64,000 nt of DNA from Haloplasmatales bacterium 4B (GCA_003586005.1 NSKI01000007.1:49611-113610); one strand, 5' to 3'; positions 1 through 9,404 are shown, counted from the first letter of the stretch. Notes: generated by a model not told the origin, from the letters alone. A program made the numbers and translations.

Positions 1-1066
1 CTCGTTTTTGCGCCAAATAATGAATTGTTATTGATTCTGGATTTAAAAAGATGATTTCGGATATTGATTTTTTAAAATCCTCAATATGTTCTTTAGGTAA
101 TCCTATAATTAAATCCATGTTAATATTATTAAAGTCTAACTCTCTTGCTTCTTTAAAAGTATTAACTATATCCTCCGTAGTATGTTTGCGATTAATCAAT
201 TTTAGAGTCTCTTCATTAACAGTTTGCGGATTTATACTTATTCTTGACACAGAATATTTCTTAATTAATTTTAATTTAGAAATTGATAAAGAATCTGGTC
301 GTCCACACTCTAATGTATATTCTCTAATTTGTTGATTAACTAAATGCATCTCTATACAAGTTAATAACTTTGCTAATTCATCATCACTTAAAGCCGTTGG
401 GGTTCCACCGCCAACATATATAGTCGATATGGAGATTTTGTTAGTCTTTAGATAATTACCGACTTCCATAATTTCATTCATTAAAGCAATTAAATACTCA
501 CTAGGACTTACAAATTTATAATCTGTTTTATAAGAAGTAAAAGAGCAATAACTGCACCGTGATAAACAAAATGGGATGTTTATATAAATACTTACTTCAT
601 TTTGTAGTTCTTCAAAATTGATAATCTTTAATTGATTGTTTACTACAGAAAGAAGTATTTTTGATTTTTCATTTGAAATCAAATATTTTGTCTGTAAAAC
701 ATCTAAAATTTCTTCATCATTATATTGTTTTTTATAGTGATGAACAAGTTTTGTGGGTCTAATTCCAGTTAAGACCCCATAACTTAGTTCTTTTTTATAT
801 AATTTTACTAATAGTCGATAAAATTGCGCTAATATTAAATATTTTTTATCATATTCAATGTTATTATAATAAATTTTTTCTTCAATTTTATCTTCATTAC
901 AAATTAATACTACATAGATTTCCCGATTGTCAACTTCAATTTCAAAAGAAATACAGACATTTTCGTCAATTTCATCAAATTGACAATTTTTATCAAATGC
1001 TTTAGCTAATTTCTTCAAAGAAATCATGATTTTTACATCGTTGATGCCAATTATTTTAAAATTCAT
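1..1066 (-). CDS. hemZ: HemZ-type oxygen-independent coproporphyrinogen dehydrogenase (partial, 3' end outside window)
   Basis: Radical SAM protein of the HemN/HemZ group; these proteins convert coproporphyrinogen III anaerobically or act as related radical SAM enzymes. About 355 residues from the ATG at 1066 are present and the C-terminus runs off the window. The N-terminal extension carries the HemZ-type motif TGIRPTKLVH. The radical SAM cluster motif CLSRCSYCSF (CxxxCxYC) follows near residue 170, then YVGGGTPTAL. The start has a clear AGAAGG ribosome site 7 bases upstream. It lies 11 bases downstream of the CsoR-like gene and is probably co-transcribed with it. No other haem genes are visible, so a role in haem synthesis is from family knowledge only. 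Confidence 0.88.
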   Translation of the reverse strand, partial: MNFKIIGINDVKIMISLKKLAKAFDKNCQFDEIDENVCISFEIEVDNREIYVVLICNEDKIEEKIYYNNIEYDKKYLILAQFYRLLVKLYKKELSYGVLTGIRPTKLVHHYKKQYNDEEILDVLQTKYLISNEKSKILLSVVNNQLKIINFEELQNEVSIYINIPFCLSRCSYCSFTSYKTDYKFVSPSEYLIALMNEIMEVGNYLKTNKISISTIYVGGGTPTALSDDELAKLLTCIEMHLVNQQIREYTLECGRPDSLSISKLKLIKKYSVSRISINPQTVNEETLKLINRKHTTEDIVNTFKEARELDFNNINMDLIIGLPKEHIEDFKKSISEIIFLNPESITIHYLAQKR

Positions 1067-1077
1067 TAAAAACCTTC

Positions 1078-1338
1078 TTATAATGATTTAGTAAGCATTT
1101 CAACTGTTTCCTTTATTGCTGAATCGACATTCGAACCATCACTTATTTGCTCTTTCAAACATTTTTCTAAATGTTCAGTTAAGATAAGCGCTAATGTATT
1201 CTCCATAGCCGATTTTGCAGCTGATATCTGGGTTACGATTGATTTACATTCTTGATCTTCTTCAATCATTTTTTTTATTCCCCGTATTTGCCCTTCAATA
1301 ATACTCAATCGATGAATTAAGTTTTTTTGATTGTTCAT
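1078..1338 (-). CDS. csoR: CsoR/FrmR-family metal-sensing transcriptional repressor
   Basis: 86-residue all-helical DUF156 repressor. The family binds DNA as a tetramer and releases it when metal or another inducer binds. The copper-type ligand set Cys31, His56 and Cys60 (Cys, then HxxxC) is present, favouring Cu(I) sensing over the CstR type, which lacks the His. The start at 1338 has a strong AAGGAGG site. It is the first gene of a likely two-gene unit with hemZ, which is not a usual CsoR target. A copper-binding DUF326 protein lies at 20852, but no copper ATPase is in the window. The exact inducer is inferred from the ligands. Confidence 0.85.
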   Translation of the reverse strand: MNNQKNLIHRLSIIEGQIRGIKKMIEEDQECKSIVTQISAAKSAMENTLALILTEHLEKCLKEQISDGSNVDSAIKETVEMLTKSL

Positions 1339-1367
1339 TTTATTCCTCCTTACACAATACCTATTAT

Positions 1368-1396
1368 AGTATATTATAATTTTCTAGTTTTTACAA
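1368..1396 (-). promoter_or_regulatory. Promoter for csoR-hemZ
   Basis: On the minus strand a TTGTAA -35 (1391-1396) is followed by a 17-bp spacer and a TATACT -10 (1368-1373), about 30 bases before the csoR start. No GC-rich CsoR operator of the classic type is visible, although the spacer is AT-palindromic. Confidence 0.5.
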
Positions 1397-1445
1397 ATAT
1401 TTACCTATCTTTAATTACAAGAAATTTATTAGTTAATAAATACAC

Positions 1446-1474
1446 TTTGATTTAGTCCAATATTATGTTATAAT
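1446..1474 (+). promoter_or_regulatory. Promoter for the ABC-F gene
   Basis: TTTGAT (1446-1451), a 17-bp spacer and a perfect TATAAT (1469-1474), followed by an AAAGGAG ribosome site at 1496-1502 and the GTG start at 1511. Confidence 0.6.
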
Positions 1475-1510
1475 CAATATTTGTGAAAAAGAATTAAAGG
1501 AGTTTACAAA

Positions 1511-3106
1511 GTGATTTCAGTAAATAATATAAGTTTAACATTTGGGAAAAGAAAGCTGTTTTCTGATGTTATTTTAAAATTCGTTCCTGGTAATTGTTAT
1601 GGTGTTATAGGTGCAAATGGTGCAGGAAAATCAACGTTTTTAAAAATATTGTCCGGTGAGATAGAGTCAACTACAGGTGAAGTATCTATATTACCAAATA
1701 CAAGGATGTCTGTACTTAAGCAAGACCATTATCAATATGATGATGTAGAAGTTATTGAAACAGTTATTATGGGTAATATGCGGCTACATGAAATAATGAA
1801 AGAAAAAGATGAAATTTATAATAAAGAAGAATTTTCTGAAGCTGATGGAATCAGGGTTTCAGAATTGGAATGTGAATTTGCTGAATTAAATGGTTGGGAA
1901 GCGGAAGCTGAAAGTTCTTCACTTTTACAAGGCTTAGGAATTCCGACCGATTTGCACCATCGAAGCATGAAAGAATTAACCGCAAACGAGAAAATTAAAG
2001 TATTGCTTGCACAAGCACTTTTCGGTAAACCTGACATTTTAATTTTAGATGAGCCTACAAACCACCTTGATATAAAATCTAAAAATTGGTTGGGTGAATT
2101 CATAATCAAATTTAATGGTACAGTTATTGTTGTATCACATGATAGACACTTTTTAAATAAAGTTTGTACACACATGTGTGATGTAGACTTTGGTAAAATA
2201 AAATTATATGTTGGTAATTATGATTTTTGGTATGAGTCTAGTCAATTAGCATTACAACTTATGAAAGATCAGAATAAAAAGAAAGAAGAAAAAATGAAAG
2301 ATTTACAAGCATTTATCGCTCGCTTTAGCGCAAATGCTTCTAAATCGAAACAAGCTACATCAAGAAAAAAACTGCTAGAAAAAATAACTCTTGATGATAT
2401 TTCGCCATCAACTAGAAGATATCCATTTATGGGATTTAAACCCGAGCGTGAAGTCGGTAACGATATACTAATTGTTGATGGATTATCAAAAACCATTGAT
2501 GGTAAAAAAGTATTAGATAATATTAGCTTTACTGTTAATAAATTAGAAAAAATTGCTTTTGTGGGTAATGAAATTGCGATAACAACTTTATTTAAAATTC
2601 TTACAGAAGAAATAAAATCTGATTCTGGTACATTTAAATGGGGAATAACAATAACTAAGGATTATTTCCCTAAAGATAACTCCTCTTACTTTGTCAATAA
2701 AGAATTAAACCTAGTTGATTGGTTACGTCAATACTCACGTGATCAAACTGAAAGTTATATTAGAGGATTTCTAGGAAGAATGTTATTTTCTGGTGAAGAA
2801 GCGCTTAAAAATATCACTGTTTTATCTGGAGGAGAAAAAGTAAGATGTATGTTAGCAAAAATGATGTTAAGTAACGCTAATGTATTAATTTTTGACCAAC
2901 CGACAAATCATTTGGATTTAGAATCAATTACAGCTTTAAATAATGGCCTACAAGATTTCAAAAGCAATATTTTATTCACATCTCATGACCACCAATTGAT
3001 GCAAACAATAGCAAATCGAGTTATTGAAATAAAAGAAAAAGTTACTTTTGACAAACAAGTAACTTATGATGAATATTTAGAATTAATTTCTATTAAGGGA
3101 TGCTAA
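1511..3106 (+). CDS. ABC-F family ATPase (YkpA/YbiT-like)
   Basis: 531-residue soluble protein with two ABC domains and no membrane segments, as in the ribosome-associated ABC-F family (translation factors and ribosome protection proteins). The first domain has Walker A GANGAGKST near residue 35 and Walker B LILDEPTNHLD near 180. The linker (about 230-300) is rich in Lys. The second domain keeps LSGGEKVR and FDQPTNHLD, but its Walker A is degenerate (VGNEIAITTLF, no GKS/T). Walker B Asp-Gln replaces Asp-Glu there. The start is GTG with AAAGGAG upstream. Length and order resemble YkpA/YbiT. Whether it acts in antibiotic resistance cannot be told from sequence. Confidence 0.85.
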   Translation: MISVNNISLTFGKRKLFSDVILKFVPGNCYGVIGANGAGKSTFLKILSGEIESTTGEVSILPNTRMSVLKQDHYQYDDVEVIETVIMGNMRLHEIMKEKDEIYNKEEFSEADGIRVSELECEFAELNGWEAEAESSSLLQGLGIPTDLHHRSMKELTANEKIKVLLAQALFGKPDILILDEPTNHLDIKSKNWLGEFIIKFNGTVIVVSHDRHFLNKVCTHMCDVDFGKIKLYVGNYDFWYESSQLALQLMKDQNKKKEEKMKDLQAFIARFSANASKSKQATSRKKLLEKITLDDISPSTRRYPFMGFKPEREVGNDILIVDGLSKTIDGKKVLDNISFTVNKLEKIAFVGNEIAITTLFKILTEEIKSDSGTFKWGITITKDYFPKDNSSYFVNKELNLVDWLRQYSRDQTESYIRGFLGRMLFSGEEALKNITVLSGGEKVRCMLAKMMLSNANVLIFDQPTNHLDLESITALNNGLQDFKSNILFTSHDHQLMQTIANRVIEIKEKVTFDKQVTYDEYLELISIKGC

Positions 3107-3127
3107 GAAGTAGTTTCCCTTTTTTTA
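3095..3127 (+). terminator. Intrinsic terminator overlapping the ABC-F stop codon
   Basis: AAGGGA (3095-3100) pairs with TCCCTT (3116-3121), followed by a run of T. The stem includes the last codons of the gene. Confidence 0.6.
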
Positions 3128-3190
3128 TATCATTAAAACAGTTAAAATACATCTAATATCAACTTATAGTAAATCTAACCCTTTATATTA

Positions 3191-3991
3191 TTATATTTCA
3201 GATTTAAATGATGCTAGAATTGAAGTAATATCATCATAATTAAATCCTTTATTCATTAATGTCTTAATGACTTTCCTTTTCAACTCATAATCTTGATATT
3301 TTTTCTGCAGCTTATTATAAACCTTTGTAAACTCTTTTTGTAGTAATTGTCTATCATCATTATTATTCGCAAATGAATAATTACTTAAAATAGGCATTAT
3401 TAATTCATAATCAAAACCTTTTACTAATAAATGACGTAAAATACTCTCTTTTAATTTATTAATTGATTTCCCACGATTGATTTTATCATAGTAATGAATA
3501 AGACTCAAAATTTTATCATTTATCATTTCAAAACTTAATAGTTTAATGCTTTCATTAATATACTCTAATTTAACATTTTTTTTCTTTAGTTCATCAATAA
3601 TTAATTTTGGACCTTTTTTATTTATTTCAAATTGATGTTTAACATAATTCTTGCAATACATTTTATCATTTATGTAATTTAATCTTTTTAACTTTTCGAT
3701 AATTTCAATAATATATTTCTCATTACAGTCTTTTTCTTGTAAATAGATGGCAACTTCAGATTCTGTTCTCATTTTAAAGGCTATAAATCCTAGAGTTTTT
3801 GTGTATATTTTCGAATAGTTAGCCAATGTATGCAGTAAAGTATACTCTGATTCAGTTAAGATTTTATTATTTATGAAATTATATTCAATTAATATATCCT
3901 CTGATAATTTAAATCTTTTTTCTTCAGATTCTTTTTCTACAATTACTTCATAGAGACTGTTTTTAAGTTTAGTTATCTTACTTATTTTCAT
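3191..3991 (-). CDS. recX: RecX family regulatory protein
   Basis: 266-residue, Lys-rich helical protein made of repeated three-helix RecX modules (for example LQEKDCNEKYIIEIIEKLKR and LMNKGFNYDDITSILASF). RecX binds the RecA filament and limits recombination. The length matches the long Bacillus-type RecX (about 260) rather than the 150-residue proteobacterial form. The ATG at 3991 overlaps the end of the ugtP-like gene by 14 bases, so translation is probably coupled. recA is not in the window. Confidence 0.85.
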   Translation of the reverse strand: MKISKITKLKNSLYEVIVEKESEEKRFKLSEDILIEYNFINNKILTESEYTLLHTLANYSKIYTKTLGFIAFKMRTESEVAIYLQEKDCNEKYIIEIIEKLKRLNYINDKMYCKNYVKHQFEINKKGPKLIIDELKKKNVKLEYINESIKLLSFEMINDKILSLIHYYDKINRGKSINKLKESILRHLLVKGFDYELIMPILSNYSFANNNDDRQLLQKEFTKVYNKLQKKYQDYELKRKVIKTLMNKGFNYDDITSILASFKSEI

Positions 3992-5126
3992 ATATTTCTT
4001 CTTTGAATTTCTGATAATCTTCTAAAAGATTGTTAACTATCAATGAAGCAGAATTTTTTATCGCAAGATTTTTTATATTACGTTTCATATCAGATAATAA
4101 CTCTTCGTCATTTAAAATCGTTAAAGTTTTATAAACTAATTCATCCTCCTGAAGAGCAATCATTGCGGCACGTTTACTACTGAAAAAGACTGCGTTTTCT
4201 AACTCTTGACCATAAACAGGCCGATATAAGACAACAGGTATCCCGATGTTAGCAGCTTCTGTCATAGTTATACCACCAGGTTTTGTTATCATTATATCAG
4301 AAACTCGCATAAATTCTTGCATATTATTGACAAATTCATAAATATGCAAGTTTTTTGGTCTATAAAATTTACGGTTTAATTTATTAAAAAGGCGCTTGTT
4401 TTTTCCACATATAACTATTAATTCAATATTTTCTTCATCAGTAAAATATTTAACAATTTTATTAACATTAGGTACTACTCCGTGTGCACCTGCAACCAAC
4501 AAAATAACTTTATTATTTTCATCGATACGAAACTTTTTCTTTAATTCCCTAATTTGTTCATCTGTGTACTCCTCATAAAATATTGGTTTAATCGGAATAC
4601 CAGTAGTAGCATGCTGTTTTTCATTTACATCTCTTAACATAAGTTGTGTCTTTACGCTTTGATTTGCTAAATAGTGAATTCTTGCAGCTTTACTAATCCA
4701 ATTTGAGTTAGCAAAATAGTCAGTTATGACAGTATATACAGGTATATTAATGTTTGCTTCGTTTAAACTATATGTACAGTACACCGGAAAGGTATTTAAG
4801 ATTAAATCAGGTTTAATTTCCTCTATTTTTTTAACCAACTTTTTAAACCCAAACTTAACATATGGCTTTGCAATTTTTAAATCTAATAATTTATCAGACC
4901 CGTAATAAAAAAACCGATAGGTTTGTTGCTGTAAACCTTTTCTATAAGTTTTTAAGTAAAATTTCTTAATAAATGCAGTTGTGGCAGGATAGTCTTCTGT
5001 ATATAAATCATATAAAATATATTCTACTTCTAGATGTTTTTTAAATTCTTCTATCAAACTATTAGCTACAGCTAAATGTCCATTCCCATAAGGTGCAGTT
5101 ATCAGCAAAATTTTTATCTTTTCCAT
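3978..5126 (-). CDS. ugtP: UgtP/MGDG-synthase-type diacylglycerol glucosyltransferase
   Basis: 382-residue GT28-like glycosyltransferase. The N-terminus ITAPYGNGHLAVANSL matches the MGDG-synthase domain, and the C-terminal donor site has VVPNVNK, ITKPGGITMTEAA and VLYRPVYGQE. The family adds glucose from UDP-glucose to diacylglycerol on the cytoplasmic face to make mono- and diglucosyl lipids, which serve as membrane lipids or lipoteichoic acid anchors. galU, which makes UDP-glucose, is the next gene upstream, so donor and transferase are encoded side by side. GGAGG lies about 10 bases before the ATG. The number of sugars added cannot be told. Confidence 0.85.
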   Translation of the reverse strand: MEKIKILLITAPYGNGHLAVANSLIEEFKKHLEVEYILYDLYTEDYPATTAFIKKFYLKTYRKGLQQQTYRFFYYGSDKLLDLKIAKPYVKFGFKKLVKKIEEIKPDLILNTFPVYCTYSLNEANINIPVYTVITDYFANSNWISKAARIHYLANQSVKTQLMLRDVNEKQHATTGIPIKPIFYEEYTDEQIRELKKKFRIDENNKVILLVAGAHGVVPNVNKIVKYFTDEENIELIVICGKNKRLFNKLNRKFYRPKNLHIYEFVNNMQEFMRVSDIMITKPGGITMTEAANIGIPVVLYRPVYGQELENAVFFSSKRAAMIALQEDELVYKTLTILNDEELLSDMKRNIKNLAIKNSASLIVNNLLEDYQKFKEEIYENK

Positions 5127-5196
5127 CTTTCATAATCCTCCAAAAATTCTCTTGTTAATTATAACATTTTTTCTAAAATAAATATAGTTTAAAAAC

Positions 5197-5235
5197 AAAA
5201 AATACCATTTCATATAATGACTTATGGTATTTTTT
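5197..5235 (-). terminator. Intrinsic terminator after galU
   Basis: On the minus strand the arms are ATACCAT and ATGGTAT with flanking A/T runs (5197-5208 and 5224-5235). It separates galU from ugtP, so ugtP has either its own promoter or read-through. Confidence 0.7.
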
Positions 5236-5246
5236 GTTAGATTAAG

Positions 5247-6128
5247 TTATTTAACTTTTTCTTTTAAATAATTAATTAATTGATCATGTAAGTCTTCTCG
5301 ATCTAACGCGAAATCAACTGTGGCTTTCACAAAACCAAATTTATCGCCTACATCGTAACGTACACCTTCAAAATCGTATGCATAAACTGTTTGACGAGTC
5401 ATTAAACGTTTAATAGCGTCAGTTAATTGAATTTCATTTCCACTACCAGGAGTTTGTGTTTCTAACATTTTAAATATTTCTGGAGTTAAGACATAACGAC
5501 CTAATACCGCAAGTTGGCTTGGCGCATCGCTTACATTAGGTTTTTCAATCATATTAGCTAATTGATAGAGTTTTCCAATAGGTTCATGAGATTTAGAGGG
5601 TTCAACTATTCCGTATCTATTAACATCTTCAAGAGGTACGGTTTGTACCCCGACAACACTAGACTCTACCTTTTCATATTGATCTATTAGCTGTTTCAAA
5701 GCTGTCTTCCCATCTCTGTTAACTACCACATCATCACCTAATAAAACCGCAAATGGTTCATCTTGAATAAATACTTTAGCACATAAAATAGCATGACCTA
5801 ATCCCTTCGCTTCTTTCTGTCTGATGTAGTGAATGTTAACCATGTTCGAAACATCTTCAACTATTTTTAGTAAATCTTCCTTACCTTTTTTTCGTAGTGT
5901 ATCCTCTAATTCATATGATTTATCGAAGTGATCTTCTATTGATCTTTTTTGACCACTTGTTATTATTAAAATTTCCTCTATTCCCGACTTCACAGCTTCT
6001 TCAACTATAAATTGAATTGTCGGCTTATCAACAATCGGCAACATTTCTTTAGGTTGAGCTTTGGTAGCTGGTAAAAATCTAGTTCCAAAACCGGCAGCTG
6101 GTATAACAGCTTTTCTTACTTTTCCCAT
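5247..6128 (-). CDS. galU: UTP--glucose-1-phosphate uridylyltransferase
   Basis: 293 residues, the usual GalU length. The nucleotide-binding signature AAGFGTRFLPATKAQPKEM is at residues 11-29, followed by the sugar-binding regions VLGRYVLTPEIF and ETQTPGSGNEIQLTDAI. The enzyme makes UDP-glucose from UTP and glucose-1-phosphate. GGAGAG precedes the ATG. The neighbouring glucosyltransferase (3978) is the obvious consumer. Cytoplasmic; no signal peptide or membrane segment. Confidence 0.95.
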   Translation of the reverse strand: MGKVRKAVIPAAGFGTRFLPATKAQPKEMLPIVDKPTIQFIVEEAVKSGIEEILIITSGQKRSIEDHFDKSYELEDTLRKKGKEDLLKIVEDVSNMVNIHYIRQKEAKGLGHAILCAKVFIQDEPFAVLLGDDVVVNRDGKTALKQLIDQYEKVESSVVGVQTVPLEDVNRYGIVEPSKSHEPIGKLYQLANMIEKPNVSDAPSQLAVLGRYVLTPEIFKMLETQTPGSGNEIQLTDAIKRLMTRQTVYAYDFEGVRYDVGDKFGFVKATVDFALDREDLHDQLINYLKEKVK

Positions 6129-6176
6129 TTTTTCTCTCCATTTTATATTTTTATTTTATTATATCACAAAAATGCT

Positions 6177-7109
6177 TTAAGATAATTCATCATGAGCTAT
6201 ATTTTTAAATCCTTTTCCCCAAACAGTCGAAGAAGGCATAACATATACAAAGGCATTTTCATCAATTTTAGCGATGAAATTCTTAATGTGCAAACTTTCT
6301 CTTGGTGAACATATCGTAATTATTTGTTTTATTTTCACTTTGCTAAATGCACCTTCAGAATCTACTAATGTGACACCACGATGAATTGAATTTTGAATAA
6401 AAGGAATAATTTCTTTATATTTTACACTGATTATTTCCATCTTAACTCGTTTACTACCAATTCCAAGAATAATGATGTCTACAGCTCTCATATTTACATA
6501 CTTAGTTATAACTGCATACGCAATTATTCTAAAATCAAAAACAAAAATAGCTGAAAATATAATGATTCCATCTACTAATAATAATACCTGTCCAAAAGAA
6601 ATAAAAGGTAATAATTTTCGATAAATAATTTTCGCAATAGTGTCAGAACCACCCGAAGTAAAACCACTTCTTAATATAAGCCCAGTTCCAAAGCCAGATA
6701 TTATACCATAAGCCAATGTTGGAATTAATAAATCAGTATATTTATCTCCCGTGTTTGAAGTTACGTTTAGAACCATTGCTGGTAATTCTAAAAAAGTAAA
6801 TAAAAATAACAATAACGGATAAGTTAGCGACAAAAATATAATTTTTAGGGCATCTTCTTTCCCTAAGAGAATGTAAGCAAAGACCAAAACTAAAATTGCT
6901 AAAATGTAGTAAATAATACTAAAAAGATATTGTTCTAAAACCATATTAGTTTCAAAACCAATTTTTATTATCCTTTCAAATAACCTCGATAACCCTGTTA
7001 CCCCCCCCGTCATCATACCATTTGGTTTCAAAATAGAGATAACAGCATATGCGTTTAATGTATTACCAATTAATAACAATATATATTTATTATGTGATTT
7101 GTTAGTCAT
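6177..7109 (-). CDS. YitT family membrane protein
   Basis: About 310 residues with five to six hydrophobic segments in the first 200 residues (YitT_membrane domain), including the conserved TGGVTGLSRL and RSGFTSGGSDTIAKI stretches, then a soluble C-terminal DUF2179 domain (VKYKEIIPFIQNSIHRGVTL; ICSPRESLHIKNFI). Function unknown in the family. An ATG at 7121 is possible but lies inside the GGAGG ribosome site that serves the ATG at 7109, so the shorter start is chosen. It begins 13 bases after the flippase-like gene and is probably co-transcribed with it. Confidence 0.88.
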   Translation of the reverse strand: MTNKSHNKYILLLIGNTLNAYAVISILKPNGMMTGGVTGLSRLFERIIKIGFETNMVLEQYLFSIIYYILAILVLVFAYILLGKEDALKIIFLSLTYPLLLFLFTFLELPAMVLNVTSNTGDKYTDLLIPTLAYGIISGFGTGLILRSGFTSGGSDTIAKIIYRKLLPFISFGQVLLLVDGIIIFSAIFVFDFRIIAYAVITKYVNMRAVDIIILGIGSKRVKMEIISVKYKEIIPFIQNSIHRGVTLVDSEGAFSKVKIKQIITICSPRESLHIKNFIAKIDENAFVYVMPSSTVWGKGFKNIAHDELS

Positions 7110-7121
7110 AAATTCCTCCAT

Positions 7122-8198
7122 CTAACTTTCGTTAGTTTCAAGATATTCACCATAATTAATATTATAAAGATCTTTTTTATAATTCAAAGTAAACAATGAT
7201 CCAAATCCTAAAAACAAGGTAAAATAATAGGTGATAAAGCGCCATAAAAGCATTGCCGCAATAATACTTACTCGATCAAAAAAAACACCAAAAATAATAT
7301 AAAATAACCCTTCAGCTCCACCACTAGCACCTGGAGAAGGGATATAACTCATCACCATTGCTACAAAAAAGGCGCCGACAACTAAATTTATTTCATTTCC
7401 AGCAACATTCTCACCTAAAGCAAGAAAAATAAAAAGTGGGATAACATTATTAATAAGTATTCTTATTATCTGAAGTGAAACAGATTCTAGCCATAACAAT
7501 TTATGTTTATTTAATTCTTTAATTTCGTGATTAAAATCATCAATCGTTTTAACAATGTTATCTGTTTTATTTTCTAAATTAAATCTTCGTAAAAATGGCC
7601 AATGAATAATTTTTAACCAGATTACTTCGACTAAAAGATGATAAATTTTTTTTGAAAACGCAAGAAAAAAGGTTAAAGAAGTTGCGAAAATATTAACTCC
7701 AAAACCAATTAATAATAAGTAATTATAACCTTGTCCTCTTAATAAATTATTGAAATATTGAAATTTAAAGACCAAAAAAACTAAGCCAACAATTACAAAT
7801 GATAGTGAATAGCTAATAAAATTCATTAAAATTATACTAGTTGAATCCTTTATTTTAATTCCCCTAGCATTTAGATATAATACCTGAAATGGATGCCCGC
7901 CAGAAGCAAAAGGGGTTACTGAATTAAAGAATTGTGTTGCTAAATTAACTTGAAATGAGTCTTTAAATTTTATCCCCTTAACCTTATTAACTGTTAGTAT
8001 ATGTAAAATTAAAGACTCTAAAATCACAAAAATTAAAAATAACAATAAAGCAATTAATATATATGGAATTTGAATATCTTTTATTTTATTCTTAATTTCT
8101 TCCGCATCATTTTTAAACAAGATAAAAAAATAAACAGCAAATCCAATTAAAAAAACTAATATAAAATTTTTTTTATATTTTCTAATAAAATCTTTCAT
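7122..8198 (-). CDS. Flippase-like integral membrane protein (UPF0104/LPG-synthase TM region family)
   Basis: About 358 residues with roughly eight membrane segments and the family motifs NSVTPFASGGHPFQVLYL and SYIPSPGASGGAEGLFYIIF. The family (AglD/MprF N-domain-like) covers lipid and lipid-linked sugar flippases or transferases. Placement beside galU and a glucolipid synthase suggests a role in moving or modifying glycolipids, but that is inference. The ATG at 8198 has GGAG 9 bases upstream. An in-frame TTG at 8228 falls at the expected transcription start just below a TATAAT (8237-8242), so it is not used here. Confidence 0.82.
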   Translation of the reverse strand: MKDFIRKYKKNFILVFLIGFAVYFFILFKNDAEEIKNKIKDIQIPYILIALLLFLIFVILESLILHILTVNKVKGIKFKDSFQVNLATQFFNSVTPFASGGHPFQVLYLNARGIKIKDSTSIILMNFISYSLSFVIVGLVFLVFKFQYFNNLLRGQGYNYLLLIGFGVNIFATSLTFFLAFSKKIYHLLVEVIWLKIIHWPFLRRFNLENKTDNIVKTIDDFNHEIKELNKHKLLWLESVSLQIIRILINNVIPLFIFLALGENVAGNEINLVVGAFFVAMVMSYIPSPGASGGAEGLFYIIFGVFFDRVSIIAAMLLWRFITYYFTLFLGFGSLFTLNYKKDLYNINYGEYLETNES

Positions 8199-8320
8199 TT
8201 TTTGTACTCCATACAGAAATTCTAACAATATTTTCTATTATACCACTTATAAAATACTAATTAAATAGAATTTTTCTTATATACATTATGATAAGCGATT
8301 GAAATAAAAAACTATACAAC

Positions 8321-8350
8321 AAAAAACTGACGATTATTCGACAGTTTTTT
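8321..8350 (-). terminator. Intrinsic terminator at the htrA stop
   Basis: The minus-strand stem AAAACTG/CAGTTTT, with a 12-base loop and T-runs, overlaps the htrA stop codon. Confidence 0.65.
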
Positions 8351-9404
8351 ATTCTGTAATTATAATTTCTTTTACAATTAATTCATCTTCCCTTACAATG
8401 GTGAGTGATATTTTCTCATTTACCTTTGATGTTGATAAATAATATTTTAAATCGAAATAATACTTAATTCTATCACCATTAATTTCAATTATAAGATCAT
8501 CAGTTAATAACCCGCTTTTATCTGCTAAAGAACCATCTATTACTTCATTAATCTTTATAGCAATATAATTTTCATATATTACATTTCTAAAACCTATACC
8601 TAATAACTTTTCAGGACGCTTTACCTCTCCATTTGTTTCTAAATCTAAAATAATCCGATCAACTAAATTTGAAGGAATGGAAAAACCAATACCTTCTACA
8701 TCACTTTCAGCAATTTTCATTGAATTAATACCAATTAATTTTCCATCTAGATTGATTAATGCACCGCCACTATTCCCTGGATTTATCGCTGCATCGGTTT
8801 GGAGTACACTAGCGTACCAATCGACCTCTTCATCTTTATTAGTATCTACAGCTACTAATCTTTCTTTAGATGATAAAATCCCTAAAGTTGCGCTTCCCGA
8901 TAATCCAAGAGGATTTCCAATAGCGATAACATGTTCACCAACTTTAAGAGAATGTGAATCCGCAAAGCTCATACAGTGATCTATTGTTCCCTTTTCAATT
9001 TCTATTACTGCTAAATCAGTCATTGGATCTGTGCCCTTTATTTCTCCAAAAACACGATATCCACTGGTAGTCTCGATTTCAACTTTTGAAGCTCCTTCAA
9101 CAACATGATTATTTGTAACAATATATGCCTTATCATTTGTTAGTTTATATATAACACCTGATCCAGATCCTCTTAATGTATTACCTAAATAATTATTAAC
9201 TTGTACAACATCGCCAGCAGTTTTTTCGATAGCTTCACTTACTGCACTTTCGATATTAACAATGTAATCTACCTTTGATTTATAAAAAATATTTGGTACA
9301 TATAGTGGATATATTGTCGATAATTGATCAATTCCAAACAATATAAAAACTACTAAAAGGGCACCTATTATTCCTGTTAATAGATGAGAAAGAAAACTTT
9401 TCAT
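8349..9404 (-). CDS. htrA: HtrA/DegP-like membrane-anchored serine protease
   Basis: About 351 residues. An N-terminal hydrophobic anchor (residues 7-25) is followed by a trypsin-like domain with catalytic His in VTNNHVVEG, Asp in TDLAVIEI and Ser in INPGNSGGAL, and then a single C-terminal PDZ domain (about 260-345, with GSLADKSGLLTDDLIIEING). It degrades or refolds misfolded proteins on the outer face of the membrane. The ATG at 9404 is preferred. A GTG at 9413 would leave no room for the AGAAAGAG ribosome site. Single PDZ and N-anchor match Gram-positive HtrA. Confidence 0.93.
   Translation of the reverse strand: MKSFLSHLLTGIIGALLVVFILFGIDQLSTIYPLYVPNIFYKSKVDYIVNIESAVSEAIEKTAGDVVQVNNYLGNTLRGSGSGVIYKLTNDKAYIVTNNHVVEGASKVEIETTSGYRVFGEIKGTDPMTDLAVIEIEKGTIDHCMSFADSHSLKVGEHVIAIGNPLGLSGSATLGILSSKERLVAVDTNKDEEVDWYASVLQTDAAINPGNSGGALINLDGKLIGINSMKIAESDVEGIGFSIPSNLVDRIILDLETNGEVKRPEKLLGIGFRNVIYENYIAIKINEVIDGSLADKSGLLTDDLIIEINGDRIKYYFDLKYYLSTSKVNEKISLTIVREDELIVKEIIITE

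Noticed and set aside
51..335. Open frame on the plus strand
   Set aside because: It lies opposite the hemZ coding sequence, which has the CxxxCxYC motif and clear continuity; the plus-strand frame has no ribosome site.
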